From positions 4,817,774-4,881,773 of the forward strand of contig NC_066593.1 of assembly GCF_905475345.1 (NCBI RefSeq): DNA of 64,000 nt, given 5' to 3'. The stretch is from Vespula vulgaris. Its lineage: Eukaryota > Arthropoda > Insecta > Hymenoptera > Vespidae. A program made the translations under genes and the position numbers. The notes beneath the pieces were generated by a model. That model worked only from the letters and a program-made list of their open reading frames with translations, had not been told where the DNA came from and ran no database searches. This document shows, in pieces, positions 34,957-48,365 of this stretch (its first letter is position 1; every line of letters starts with the position of its first letter).

Positions 34957-37151
34957 ATGGAAATGAATAAATTTATGATCGAGTCTGCGACTCGTGAGAC
35001 TCTCAGTGAGAACGAATTTTTGGTATATAGATATATATATATATAAATTTTTTTTTCTTTTTCTCTTTGCAATTTATAATTTTTGAACAAAAAATAATCA
35101 ATTTTTTATTTCCAAATAAAAACATTTTTGTCGTAAATCTTGTGTATAGTCACGTCGACAATGAATTCTTTTTTTATACAGCACAAATATATTTCTGACA
35201 ATTTTCATTTTCTATTTTAGATTTCTTTAGAAAACATTTTAAAATCTATCGAGGACAAACTTCAAAAATTCGTGAAGAGTGCTCCAAAACTTTTGACAGA
35301 TCCCGAATTGGAGTCTGGATTGCGTATTATAGAAATTGAAGGAGAAAAGATACACGACTTTCTTCGTTCGGTTGTTCAACCTTATTTAAATAGTAGAAAA
35401 GGTTTGTAGAATTATTTATTTTTTCCATAAATTCCTCTTCCTTCCCACATACAACTTCCCTCTATTATAATATAATATTATACAAGTGTAACATATATAT
35501 ATATATATATGATACGATGCTCACGTATAATACGATTACATATACACACATACATAAATCCATACATACATAATCCATTACATTATACACTGTACACGCA
35601 CGTGTATAATTGTATATAATGCAAAGAAATTGTTACTTGTATAATATTAATTATATAATAAATAAAGCGTAGGGACAATTGTTAGTAATCGTATATACAC
35701 ACACACCCACACACACGTATATATATATATATACCGTGTTCTAGATGAAACGGAACCAGACCTTCAATACAAATACGAACAAATGGAAGAACAATTACAC
35801 ATTCAGACTACCGAATTAGAGAAAGCAATCGAAGAAATCCAAAGCCTTAAGATCCAAGTACCGCACAATTCCTTTAATTAATACTTATAAAATATTTTCC
35901 ACGGATCCATTTATATATATATATATATATTTCCATTTTTTCTCACATTAAAAATCAAGATCTCGTTTGAATTAATCATATGCAACTTACCTTCGTTTTA
36001 CGCAGATATTAAACCAAAGCAATTTTTGCGCGAGTTTAGGCGCAGTATTGGGAAATTTAGCGTGGCGTGCTTCTCGATTTCCAGAAATCGTCGATATTTG
36101 GTTGTCAGGTGTAAGCAATAACGATTTTATTTTCTTTACTATAAGTTATCGTGTTATAATATACTTCGACTTCGTACGATTATAAGGAACACGTTGCGTA
36201 GCTCCAGAATAAAGTAAGAGAGTTCCTGTCGATAGTGAGCGGAAGTTTCGTGGCATTTATAAGCACGTACGAAACGGGTATACCGCCTACGAACAACGTC
36301 GAGTATCAGTTTGTGTTAGGATTATTGGGTATTGTCACGAATATATCGTCGATACCGAAGGGCAGAGAGTTCCTCATTACCAATCAGAATGGGAGGGATC
36401 TCGTTGAGAAAATTATCAAATTTATGCCTAATTTCTTCCCGATAGCATCGGGAAAGCATTCGCTAATGAGGTAAACGATCATCGAGAATTAATAATTTCC
36501 TTACGAATTAACTCGTTTGTATCATCGTTTCTGTGTCGTTTCGTTTATACGTATCTATCGAATTTTTATGAATAGACGTTCCTGTTCTTAAAAATAGACG
36601 TTAGACAATTTCTAAGAATAGATACAGTCAGTGATTAGAGCGAGTTACATTCATTATGTTATTGGAAAATGCAATAACTTCTAACAATGAGTTATCGATT
36701 CTGTTACATTTGTTAAATTTATTGGAATTAATTAATTTATTTATTTGGATGATAGTCAATTGATTTTCATAAATAGAACGATTTGAAGAATTTAATTTTT
36801 TTGTTTTTTTTTAAATCAATTCTTCTTTATAGATTGATGCTGATGATATTGTATAACGTGAGCATGAACAATACCGGTTTAAGCTGCTTGTTCGAGTTTC
36901 GCGTGGCTGAAGTTCTCAGTCGCTGCTTGGAAGAGGATACTTTATCGGAAGAATTGCAGCTGTTATGCCTGCGCATTCTCCAATCAATTACCTATAATCT
37001 TAAAGATCCGAAATATATCGAGGACCTGACCACGTCGATTTCTATTAGGAATATTAAGAATATTGCTATCAACGGACAAAGCGAAACGAGTTCCGTAGCG
37101 AAAGAAGTTATTAAACAATTGCAAGAGTCCTTAAGATCCAAAGTGATTTAA
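34957..37151 (+). CDS. HSF2BP: HSF2-binding protein homologue (MEILB2-like, BRCA2 localiser)
   Basis: Six exons (34957-35022, 35221-35401, 35745-35857, 36006-36110, 36202-36470, 36833-37151) give 350 aa, near the 334 aa of human HSF2BP. The N-terminal third is helical and Glu/Gln/Lys-rich (YKYEQMEEQLHIQTTELEKA), a likely coiled coil. The C-terminal two thirds are an armadillo-like helical repeat region: FCASLGAVLGNLAWRAS, YQFVLGLLGIVTNISSIPKG, LMLMILYNVSMNNTGLS, LLCLRILQSITYNLKDPKY. In vertebrates this protein binds BRCA2 and brings RAD51/DMC1 to meiotic breaks. A similar role here is inferred from homology. The exon 4 donor is GGT|GTAAGC, since the alternative GT one codon earlier would meet a stop. 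Introns carry TA and CA tracts. Confidence 0.87.
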
Positions 37152-38630
37152 CGAATAAAAAGAAAGAAAAAGAAAAATGTACAAAATATAATCGATCGTT
37201 ATTTATATAGCCTTTTTAAATATTTTTTATAATGATTAATATTTACCATACGAACGGTAATAATGATTCGAATTCGTTTGGAAGTAGTACAACGACCTTT
37301 GTCTCATTTAAGAGTTAATACAACGAAAAAATCGTACTCTGACAAACAGTCTGATTCACTGTTCTTTCATCTTATAGAAATATATATGTATACGTAATCT
37401 CTTGCTTCGTCAAAGGAAGCGGTTGGATCTGCACTGTTATCGAACGTGTCTCAAATTCTTTGCTTTACGGTATGTACGTATTTCTCGTGTATGTGGGCCT
37501 ATGTAGAACTAGATTCTCGTATCAGCAGCGCGTTGCAGTGAAATACATATAATGTACTGCGCAAATAATACCACCAGTTGGTATACCGTAAATTTCTATC
37601 TAACAAACTATCTCTTACGACGAGTCCACATTATCAAACACATATATAATATATAAATATTTATCATACATTTTCCTATGTATTACTCAATACCATTCTA
37701 AATTATGAAATATCAAAGTGTCGTAATATAAAATTTAATTAAATCGAGGTACTTAATGTTTTCGAACTGCGTTGTTTAAGATGGATTAAAAAAGACGACA
37801 ATAAATGAAAATGTATAAGCATCGAATCGATAAGTATCGCCGTGTTTAATAAGTTCTTGTATTCTATTCAATGAACTCAACATGACCGGTAAAGAAGGTA
37901 AAGAGGGTGCAATGGGCCATACTAAAAAGCTTTTAGTAAAGGCGTAAACGAGTAGCGGAGGCGGGCTTACAACTCAAAATCGTTCTCTCGGATATACAGG
38001 CATCTTCACAGAGCAAGTTTGCTTCATTAAATAACTCGTCTTTGTATATAACATAAGTTGTACTTTAACGAAGTATAAATGCGCGCGTGCGCTCGCGTGT
38101 TTAGCAAGCAGACCACTTTATGAGAGAAAGAGAAAGAAAGAGAAAAAGAAAAAAAAAGAAAAAGAGAGGGAGAGAGAGAGAGAGAGAGTATTCCCTCCCA
38201 CTTCGACCTCTTGATCCAGTTATGATATAAGAGTACACTCTTTTAAAAGATTTGAGAAAAATCGTTTGTTGTTGATAGTATAATACCAGAAATTGACTCT
38301 AGAACGAAAAGAGAATTATGATATAAGTTTAAATAAATATGAATTATGTAGGAGACTGATAAATGTAATAGAAACTAACGCCAATCGTTTGAAGCGGATA
38401 AATAATTAAAAATTAAATCTATATCATAGATTTAAGGCCATACAAAAGAAAAGAAAGAAAGATTTGTGGATGAAAGATAAAAGAAAAAAAAAAAAAAAAA
38501 AAGAAAAATTCCTTCGTGTTCTGGCCATTTCCAAATAGGAAACTTATGCGCGTTAAAGGAAGAGGGAGTAAAAGCGAGTTTGCCTGGTCTGTAATCGATC
38601 AGCGAGAAGGACCCTTAGTAGAAGAAAGAA

Positions 38631-38663
<33 letters not shown>

Positions 38664-39367
38664 AGAAATAGATATAGAGGGCGTATAGGTATCGAGATAG
38701 CGCGTGCTCTCGGCGCCGGCGTCGCAGATTTGAAAGTGGTGGGGGTGAGAGGTGAGCGTCGCGACGTCGGGCGTCGAGGATACGGGAGAGCTCGCGAAAG
38801 GCAGGCCAGGCAGGAGCTACGGCAGGCGACGGCCGGGCGGTCGTTTTATTGATCCCGGGGCGCCGCGGCGCTACCCACCCGCGGCGGGGTCGCCTCCGAG
38901 AACTTTCCTTTTCCTCGATGAGGATCCTTTTTTTCCATCTTTCCGTCCTCTCGACGCTTCTCGCAGGACGAGAACACGTACACACACGTATATAAAGGAA
39001 CGTAATTCGACGTGACTCGAAGGAATTAGAGTCCTGTGGACTCGCCCGAGTCTCGTGCGTGATTAACGTCTCCTTTCGGTGGTCCTTGCGGTGTTGATCT
39101 TGAGAAAAACTACGCTCGCGAGTTCATCAGTGAGTAATCGAGCCCGCTGATGTCCCTAAGACGTCAATCGGAGGGATAAGAAGAAGTGGGATAAGAAAGT
39201 GTACGAGCTTCGAAGGATCGCTTTTAGGATCACGGTGTGAATCATTTCGACGATGAAGAAGTTATAAGAAGTTTCGGGATAGTTCGAAGAAGGACCCCGA
39301 GAGGAGTCGGAGGAGGTCTCTGCTTGGAAGAACACAAGCCGGGTAAGGAAAGCGCCGCGGCGCCGAA
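37152..39367. other. intergenic region leading into CpG-rich promoter of the SLC16 gene
   Basis: The first 1.4 kb is AT-rich, with GA/GAAA tracts at about 38119-38190 and an A tract near 38487. From about 38700 to 39060 base composition switches to strongly GC- and CpG-rich with a (GA)n block at 38632-38666. This looks like the promoter and 5' UTR of the first exon at 39368. Open frames on both strands here (38599-38985, 38752-39015) are high-GC shadows of each other, not genes. Confidence 0.55.
38700..39060 (+). promoter_or_regulatory. CpG-rich promoter/5' UTR candidate for exon A
   Basis: This block has far higher GC and CpG than the surrounding DNA and ends about 300 bases before the ATG at 39368. 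The 5' UTR holds at least one small upstream open frame, ATG AAG AAG TTA TAA at 39253. Assignment to the downstream transporter is by inference. Confidence 0.5.
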
Positions 39368-39466
39368 ATGGGTCCTGCCAGTAGCCGAGAACAGATCGGT
39401 GAGCAGATTGGTGACGACGATGGCCTGCAGATTAATCCCAAGAGCAACATCATCGGGAACAACATT
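39368..39466 (+). other. alternative first coding exon A of the SLC16 gene
   Basis: ATG at 39368 opens 33 codons (MGPASSREQIGEQIGDDDG...NNI) ending at donor ATT|GTGAGT in phase 0. This is the phase needed to join exon 2 at 50867. The peptide is acidic and polar, unlike low-complexity translation. No other + strand gene lies downstream to accept it within the window. Confidence 0.6.
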
Positions 39467-42123
39467 GTGAGTATTACTGATTATCTTCGATTATTTTCTA
39501 CGTTATACTCTTTCATAATTCTTTTAATCGTTGATCACAGACACCTGTGATCTTGAGAAATACCATCGAACGATAATACATACCTTAACGTTATGATTCA
39601 TGTTTTATTTTAATGTCATGGAGATGACCTTTGAAATATATTCTTCGCTCGTGCACCTAGTTTAGAAAGAAGAAAAAAAATGGAAAAATAATTTTCTTTT
39701 TTTTCTCTCTTTTTTTTTTTTTTTTTTTTTTTTAGTAATATTTAAATATAATCTATTAGTTATATAGGATATTGGAATATTATTAGAAATCACTAAAAAT
39801 ACTAGTATCTTTTCGATCAACCTCTGCAATGAACAGACGCAGGATTAAAACCCGCATCGCGTGTATCCTTCCTTTTCGGAAAATTACCATCATGACTTCT
39901 GCAATTGCGGACTTTTCCATTTACCTCATAATATAATGTATTTCTGTTTACTGAAAGAATCAAAACAGTTATTCCAAACTAATCGCGAACTTGACTCAGA
40001 AGTGTCAAGTTTATTGTTAATGTTCCTTTCGTCCTTACCTCGACTTTCAGAATCGCTTCGACCTTCCTCCTCCTTGGTAACTTCGTGTTCACATTGTAAA
40101 GGTTTTCCACGAAACGTGACTCGTGTCGCTATTATCCATCGATCGCGGAGTAAAATGTACTTTAGTTACGATTTCAAAATCGATTTATCCCAATAGAGCG
40201 GAACAATTTTTTTTCGTTCCCTTTTTTTTCATGTTATGTAATATTCAAAAGCTTTCTGTAAAATAAAAATAAAAAAAAAGCGAAAAAAATACGTATAACA
40301 CGTATATAATATAAAAAATTATTGATCATTTATACTAATTTTACATTTATTAATTGCGAGAAAAAATTCTTCGTATGAAATATTTCATATGAGCAATTGA
40401 TGATAAACATTTACCATGATTATTGACTCAGCTTGTATATGTCGTGTTGTTCCTAATTTAATACATTCAAAGCAAAATTCTCGTATTTCCAAAACATCCT
40501 TGGTTTTATGCGATAAAGTCACACAGGAAATAACAATGTTATTTCTTTTTTGATTCAACGAAGAAATGCATTAGAGGCGAGCGAATAGTATAATTTTTAA
40601 GGATTAATGTTGATACAACTTCCATTAATGTTGATACGTTGATAACATCATACGGATTCGTGAAAAATTTTTTTTCGCGCCAAAGATCATCCATCGTTTC
40701 TCTTTGATTGATCGAAGTTTTTCATCGCTTTGATCGACGTGAAGTTTCTTTAAAAAATAACTCGCAGGCAGTTCGAATTCGACGGGGTTATGGAATTTTT
40801 TTCTGTAAAAGAGAGAAATAATAGAGAAGTATGTATGAGCAACAAAGAATCAATTAAATATCAACATTTTTTTGTTCACATTACTCACGAATAATCGCAC
40901 TTGTTCATCGATGAAACATTTTTTTCCCCTTTGATCAATGTATTCTCGATTTTTCTGCGTTGTCAAAGGAAGAAACACATTAAAATACAATGTAAATAAT
41001 CTCAATATACAAGCACTGCATTTTGTCATATGCATAGCCATGCATATTTCTTTAATTTCTATTAATATGTAAATACAGATAGGTTGGGAAATTGATTTTG
41101 AGATGATAAGGCTCCATTGGATTCTAATTAGGCCGCAAATATATAAGAATTGCTCGATCAAGAATCAGTGCAATTGACTTTTTCGCATTGCACTTAGACT
41201 TCTTTCTTTTTTGTACTTATTACACTTTAAAAATAATGTAAAAGGTAGAGCTTTTCACGATATTCGCATTTCAAGTTACGCCCTACGTTTCTTTTGTTTA
41301 TACTCTGTGCACCACTTTACGTTGCGTTTCAATGTGCGCCTAGTCTTTCACAGTGCGCGTAAATCGTGCATTCGTTTGAGAAAAGGAAGGGGAGGAGAAG
41401 GATGATGGTGACGATGGTGATGGTGGTGGTGGTGGTGGTGGTGGTGTGGTGTGGTGATGATAGTGATGGTAGTGGTAATGGTGGTAGTGGTGGTGATGAT
41501 GGTGGGAGAAGAAAAAAAGAAAGAAGAGGGGGAAGCTCGGAGACACGATAGGGGGCGGTGGCACAAAGCGTAACGCGACGACACGATGACGACCGAAGCA
41601 CGCTGCCAATCTCGAAATGGACGATAGATGAATGTACAGATGCTGGATAAACTTTTCGTTGAAGTATTTCTTTCGCTTTATCTCCTTTTTTCATTTATTT
41701 TAATTAACGTTACAACAGTCGCGAGGGACAAAGAAAAGAAAAGAGAAAAAGTAGAAATCACTGAACGTAAAAATATTGTTATAAAAATTGCGAATTCATT
41801 TAGAATGAATACTTGTACGTACATTTGCATTAAGATTAATAACGGAGACAGAGATAAAGAGACATGGCAGTCGCATTTGTTGGGATAGGGAAGGAGAAAG
41901 GGAGAGGAGGGACAGGGTGGGGATGAGGGTGGGGTTGGAGAAGGGGGAAAATTGAACGGGAGTCCACGTCCAAGCTTCGCGATAAGTCGATGATCGGTGG
42001 TGAAGAGGCGCGCATTTTCGTATCGCTCGTTCCGCGTCGAGCAGCTGGACGTTGTCCAGTCAGGTGGCACGTCCTCTGTCTCTTTTACACTTCTTTATTT
42101 TTTTTCTTTCTATATCTAACTCT

Positions 42124-42158
<35 letters not shown>

Positions 42159-42431
42159 GGTTCTGTCTCTGTCTCTGTCCCTGTCTCTTTCTCTTTCTCA
42201 ATTCCATTTTCATTCGGTCTAGTTTCTTCTCCAAGTCACGCATTGTTTTTTGCAGAGTGGCACGCGCGCGCACGCGGGGTGCGATCGGTTCTCTATTGCA
42301 TATATCTGCATTGATTTTTTTTTCTATTTCTTTTTTCCTTTTTTATTCTCCTCTTTTCGTTACGTAAGTTACGAATCGATCTCGCTCGCTAAATAATCGG
42401 TTAGTAATCGTTCGGTCTTCTCAATATCGTC
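39467..42431. other. long intron segment between first exons A and B
   Basis: AT-rich intron DNA with T and A runs. A (TGG)n tract at about 41402-41505 encodes poly-His or poly-Val shadows. A GC-rich, CT-rich stretch at about 41880-42260 probably belongs to the promoter and 5' UTR of first exon B. No gene was seen on the minus strand. Confidence 0.5.
41402..41505. repeat. imperfect (TGG/TGA)n trinucleotide repeat
   Basis: About 100 bases dominated by GTG/GAT triplets. It generates several long low-complexity open frames in all frames, none coding. Confidence 0.9.
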
Positions 42432-42449
42432 ATGTCACCAAAAAGCAAG
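42432..42449 (+). other. alternative first coding exon B of the SLC16 gene (tentative)
   Basis: ATG TCA CCA AAA AGC AAG is followed directly by donor GTAAGA, in phase 0. It sits at the end of a CpG- and CT-rich block typical of a first exon. The six residues alone are weak evidence, but phase, strand and promoter context agree with exons A, C and D. Confidence 0.45.
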
Positions 42450-42985
42450 GTAAGATAACATAATTTTTTCTTCCTTATTTATATTCAATCTCTTTTTCTT
42501 TTTCTTTTTCTTTTTTCTTTTCTTTTCTTTTTTGTCCGTTTTTATTAAATAAAATTGTGATGGGATAGAATTAACAAAAACGCCATAAAAACTGTACGAA
42601 TAATCGTCGTAATATATTTCATCTTTCTTCCTTTCGATTTATCCCTTTTCGTTCATCTTTTGTTCCTTTTGTTCCGTTTTTTTTTCTTTTTTCTTTTCGA
42701 TGGATAACTAGTTCGCGTCAAATTTGTTCACTCCGGAACGCGAGATCTCGTGACTCGTCGAATTTTGAGATGGACGAAAGGAAACGATAATGGAATCGAT
42801 CGTGCCGTGGGCGTATACATTGAAGGGAAGAAAGAAAAAATAAAAAAAAGAAAAGGAAAGAAAAGAAAAAAAACAGAAAAAAAATTTTTTTTTTAGAATA
42901 TATTAATAAACGAAAGAAAAATTTATTATATTTTCCAAAAGAAAATAAAATGAATTAACGACGATTGGATGGATGATCATATTCC

Positions 42986-42988
<3 letters not shown>

Positions 42989-43049
<61 letters not shown>

Positions 43050-43070
43050 CAGAGAGAGACAGAAAGAAAG

Positions 43071-43100
<30 letters not shown>
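42989..43100. repeat. (GA)n/(GACA)n microsatellite
   Basis: Nearly pure GA for 44 bases, then GACAGA variants and a second GA block. Confidence 0.95.
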
Positions 43101-43101
<1 letters not shown>

Positions 43102-44982
43102 TTTGCACGGATGGACGAATGCACGCAACAATATGAGGAAATAGATAAATAATAGTTGCGAGTGTCGTCAATTTTCGTTATTAACAAATTATTCGTATAG
43201 CGTATGCTAGACATTTTTTTTTTCTTTTTTTCTCTTTGCTCCTCGTCGTTACTCGAAAACGTTTTGGAGAAATTTTAAAAAAGAATAACAAAAAAGATAA
43301 AAAGATAAAAAATAAAAAAGATTCAAGAAATGGAATAAATATTATAAAAGTTCATTCGTCGATATTTAACCGTCAGTAATCTCTCGAGTTTACCTTTTAT
43401 CACGTGGTAATTTACAACGCTGCTCGTGACGAATCCGAGATCGAGATCTACTTTGCGCCATACGAGGTGTCTTATCTTTTGAGTGTTTATTAGCCTCGTT
43501 ATCGTTCTGTATCGATGTCGAACAAATCTCTCTTTCTCTCTCTCTCTTCTCCTATTCTTATCTTTCTCTCGAACTACAAGCTCGATCGTGGATTACCGAA
43601 AAAGTTACGTAGACTTTATTCTCCCTAGGGAAAAATCTGAAAAGAATGAAAAATCGTTGTTAACGTCGAAAAAGAATTGATAAATCGATGAACTTTTAAA
43701 AGTTGCTTTATAAATTATCTTCTGTTAAGTAAAGTTCATCGAGCAGATTTTGAACAGAATAAATCAACAACAATTCTCATTTCCTATTAATCTGTGTAAA
43801 GATCTTTGAATCATCTTTCTAAAGATCTTTGAATATGTATAAAATTTCTAAAGTTCTTTGACGTCCTTTCAAACAAAAATGAAATTTTCAAAAAAAAAAA
43901 AGAAAATAATCCTCGATAATTCCAAACAATTACATATCTATCGTTTCGAAACCTTAACCTTTATCCCTTTTATTTATTTCCAACTTGTAACAAAAAATTT
44001 CCCCTGAATTTCGCCTCGAAATCGTATTCCTTCGAAAGTCTATATTATCTTGTATATCGATTCTGAAGTTTTATCGACTTTTATTAAAAAAAGAAAAAAA
44101 AACAAAAGAGGAAAAGAATTATCAGTATATTAACACGTATGCATACTTTCGAGAGACAAAATCGTTTCGGGGAATAAAGAAATGGAAAAAATGCGTTGAA
44201 CGCGATATAATTATATCTCGGAAAAGTCGGACAATGGTGGACCGCAGAGAACAAATGTGTGATTCATCGAACGCGACGGGGTACGTTGCTCTTCCTTTGG
44301 AAAGTGTGCGCGCGTCCACTCAGGCAAGATGGCAAACCGTTTATCGCTTATGTATTTCTTCTTCTAATTGTAAGTATCGTGGTCCTAAACAAACTGGGAC
44401 AACGGGAGGAGTTTAAACTCATCGAAAACAATATCGTTGTTCCCGACATAGTAAAAAATATATGAGGTCCTAGATAGTTCGATATGACCTCAACTCGATT
44501 TGTTCTCTCTTTCTCTTAATCTCTCTCTCTCTCTCTCTCCCTCTATATATATATATATATGCATATATATATATGCATATATATACATATATATATGTAT
44601 GTATTTATCTATCTATTTATCTATCTGTTTCTTCGTCTTTGTCTTTCTTGTACGCGCCATTGGTGAAGCTCTATCAACGAATTTTTCCGCGAGAGATGAG
44701 AAGCAGATGCTTTCGCGTGCGCCTAGCCAGTCTCTAATTGTCGCGAGTTATTATCTAATTAATTCATAAGCGTCATCATATCGAGCATACGAGAAACACC
44801 GTGGTAGAAACGTCGTTTTCATAGTGCTTCGCGTGATCAAACAGTTGATACGATTTTGTCTGTCCGCTAGTAGTAGTAGCCATCCCGAGGGACTTGCCGT
44901 TTTAATAAATCACTTCTTTCTCTTTTTCTCTCTCTTTCTCTCTTTCTCTCTTTTTATCTATCTCTCGAATTATTCGTAAAAA

Positions 44983-44994
44983 ATGATGCAGCCC
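44983..44994 (+). other. alternative first coding exon C of the SLC16 gene (tentative)
   Basis: ATG ATG CAG CCC is followed directly by a strong donor GTAAGT, in phase 0. It lies after a CT-rich tract of the kind that precedes exons B and D. At only four codons it could be chance. Confidence 0.35.
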
Positions 44995-46594
44995 GTAAGT
45001 ATTCGTTCCTACTCAATTACCTCGATCTTTCTTTTCATATAATTCATCTACGAGTTGATTCGCGATACGATTTGATATATCTACGATTTGTACGTATAAT
45101 CAATGGAGTTGCTACGTGTCAGTTAAAATGCTCGTTGATCGTTCTTACCGTAGACTACAAGACGAAGAAAAATCAATTTGTTTGTTGTTTGATATAACGA
45201 AGAAATTTCTTTCGTCGAAAAATCTTTTCGACGTTCACTATTACCCGTTCAAGGGAACTGGGAAGAAAATTAATTTTTTCTTTCGAACGGAAAAAAATAA
45301 TAAAACAAAATCGCAGAAACAAAGATCGCATGCCTTATGACCGTAAACGATAACGAAAGAATGACTTTATCGATGAACACGAGCGCGAGTTACGATCAAG
45401 AGCGAAGACGATAGCGCGTAATTTACGTTTATTACGATCTATAAACGATCCATTCTAAGTTTTCGAGCGACCATAGGACGTTTTATTATTTAAGATTCGT
45501 ATTCATTTTATTGTGGGCTATTTCAAATTTGAAACATTAATTTAATACTTCAAAATAGATAGAAAAAGTAACTTCGCGATACTTCTGTTATATTTTTTCA
45601 TTCGATAAACGAATCACACCGTTTCATTTCGATGACCATGATATCAGGATAAAAAAAAGAAGGAGAAAGAAAAAAGAAAAAAAGAACAAGAACATCCTCT
45701 ACGAATACTATTATTACTTTTTTTTCTTTCCGTATTTTTTTGTATGGATATGTATGTCAGCAAGGACTTCACATTCCGATTAATGTTAATTAACCTATTC
45801 ATTCTCTCATTTTCTTTCTCTCTCTTTCTCTCTCGAGTTATATTCACGCGAGACCTCGGCGTATCTCGTTTATAGCTCATCGCACATTCCTCGAACGCGC
45901 TAAACAAAAGAGTTCGAAATGTACCGCGTTTACGGAAGATATTCATGCATTGTTCGCTTCGTATTATTTCAATATGAATAACACAAAGAAACGAAGATAA
46001 AGGGAATATGAAAGGGTGTAATACGTTTATAGGATTAACTTACCTTGAAAGTACGATCTGAGTGTCACTCGAGAAGACTAGGTTATAACGTCGTCAATCG
46101 AACGAGTTTCGAATTTCCCGCTTCTTATCCCTTTTACTAGTGAATCAACGACATTTATCGGCGTATATCGCGGCCTTTCTCGATACTTTGTAAAACGTGG
46201 ACGAGATACGAGCCATTACACACGCACACGATACATATATCACAAAAGTGCTATGCAACATCAGGACAGCGTGTTCTCGAAAACGAGGAAAAGAACCTAC
46301 GAGATATATCGAATGCAATCGATTTCTCAATCGACCTTTTCCGTTTTACTCGATATGCTTCTACGTTATGCTACTTTTTTTTTATCAATTCGATTATCAT
46401 CGAAACTCTAGTTAAAAGGAATAATTAACGAATTAACTATTTTCTGTAAGAAGGATTTATAATTATCGCGTTTCATTTGTTAGAATAGAAAAATGTGATC
46501 GGTGCGTAAGAAAGTATAAGCAACGCCGTACCGTACGCCGTCACGCACGATCGTGATGTCGTATAAATAGAAGTCATAGCCCATTCGATGAAGA

Positions 46595-46720
46595 CAGAGA
46601 GAGAGAGAGGAGAGAAAGAAGCGAAGTGAACAGAGACAGAGACAGAGAGAGAGAGATGCAGGCGAACGAACAGAGAGAGAAAGAGAGAAAGAAGCGAAGT
46701 GAATAGACAGAGACAGAGAA

Positions 46721-46761
<41 letters not shown>

Positions 46762-46813
46762 GAAGCGAACAGACAGAACAGAGAAAGAAGAGAGAAAAAG
46801 CGAGAGAAAGAGT
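46595..46813. repeat. GA-rich satellite-like tract with internal 30-60 bp periodicity
   Basis: Blocks of (GA)n alternate with the phrase GAAGCGAAGTGAACAGA and variants, which recurs about three times. It looks like a higher-order repeat built on GA. Confidence 0.8.
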
Positions 46814-47318
46814 GGCGTCTCTCACGTTGCGTTTACGACAGCGACGTTTTGTAAATGCTGGATGTCCACCAGTGCAGTCCAGTGGCGTCGTCGTCGTCGA
46901 CGAGCGCGGTTGATGATGGCTGCGCGCTCGTCACTTTGAGAGTCGGCCGAATAGCGCGTGTATATTTCTATCTTTCTCTTATACTATACCGTTCGTACAC
47001 GAATGTAGAATATTGATATATCCCTTTCTTTCTCTCTCTCTCGTCTTTTCTTATTCCTTCCAATGAGAGAGAAGGTAGAAGAAACAGAGAACGACCACTG
47101 ACTCTTCTTCTTTCCTTGTTTTCTTTCGCGAAAAGGAAGATTTTTGCTTGCATACATACATTCATACATACATCATACATACATGCATGAATGCATGCAT
47201 GCATACATAGTTCGTGCTTCGACCTTTTCGTAGAGAAAACAAAAAAGTGAAGAGGATGCGAAGAGACGACCAGTTTTTAGTTCGAAGTACGCCAGATAGA
47301 GGGAGAGGGGGAATCGTT

Positions 47319-47367
<49 letters not shown>
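47319..47367. repeat. (CT)n microsatellite upstream of exon D
   Basis: CT dinucleotides with occasional TT, about 0.8 kb before first exon D. Further (CT)n blocks follow at about 47737-47762, 47814-47872 and 47910-47962, inside the presumed 5' UTR or promoter. Confidence 0.9.
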
Positions 47368-47369
<2 letters not shown>

Positions 47370-47811
47370 GGAACTTCCGTGCGTACTCTTCTTTCCTCTC
47401 GTCGTTCCTTCCATCTAACGTACTTTCCCCCCGACGCTGCCCGCTCGCCAGTTCTCTCCCCCCCCATTTCTCGCGTACACGTTCACTCGTAGACTCAGGG
47501 CGGCTCGAGCGTGCTATGTCAGTGCGATAGTAACTTGCACCGAGTGCGGAAGAAGTGCACATGAGCGTGAGCAAAGAACGAGCATGGCAGCGGATTACGA
47601 CGAGTGATATCCTCCTCTCGACGGACGCGCGCGCGAGTTTTGTCGTGTGTGTGTACCCGAGAGAGAGAAGCTAAGGGAGGAGGACTCCTATCTCTCTCTC
47701 TTTACTATTCTTTACCTTTCTGTTTCTCATTGCTCTTTCCCTCTCTCTCTCTCTCTCTCTCTTTCTTTCTATTCTCTTCTTTCCGGGCCTGTTTCGCTAT
47801 CCTGTCTTTCT

Positions 47812-47846
<35 letters not shown>

Positions 47847-48130
47847 GTCTCTCTTTCTCTTTCTATATATTGAATCTCTACTCGTTTATACTCGTTTCTC
47901 TCCCCTCTCTTCCCCTCTCTCTTCTCTCTCTCTCTTCTCTCTCTCTCTCTCTCTCTCTCTCAGTCGTATACTTTATTCTTTATTCTTTCGGCCGATTCTC
48001 CTTCTTCTGTCCGTTTCTTAACGCGGCGCGCGCGCGCAGCTGCGCGCACTCTACGAAAATAGAACTCTGAACGTTAAAAAAGAGGAGCCGAGGAAGGAGC
48101 GAGGAGAGTGACTATAAGGCGGTCGTTAGA

Positions 48131-48287
48131 ATGTCGCGCGTGTCGCTCAACAAGTCGCAGTACAGCACGTACGGCTCGCGTCGCGTGCGAAAAATCAGCA
48201 CGGTATGTATAAAGAAAGGATTATCTGTTCCGTTTTATTAATTATTTCACACTGACAAGCACCATCTTTTTTCTCTCTCTTTCTCTT

Positions 48288-48326
<39 letters not shown>

Positions 48327-48334
48327 TCACTCTC

Positions 48335-48365
<31 letters not shown>

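Noticed and set aside
38599..39015. Two antiparallel 87-128 aa frames in GC-rich DNA
   Set aside because: High GC lowers stop frequency on both strands; composition is Arg/Pro-rich with no domain; fits a CpG-rich 5' UTR.
41329..41694. Minus-strand frames with poly-His, poly-Pro and poly-Thr
   Set aside because: Translations of the TGG/TGA repeat; all frames are open because of the repeat.
46968..48070. Several overlapping Ser/Leu-rich and Arg/Glu-rich frames
   Set aside because: They are (CT)n or (GA)n translated; nothing but dipeptide repeats.
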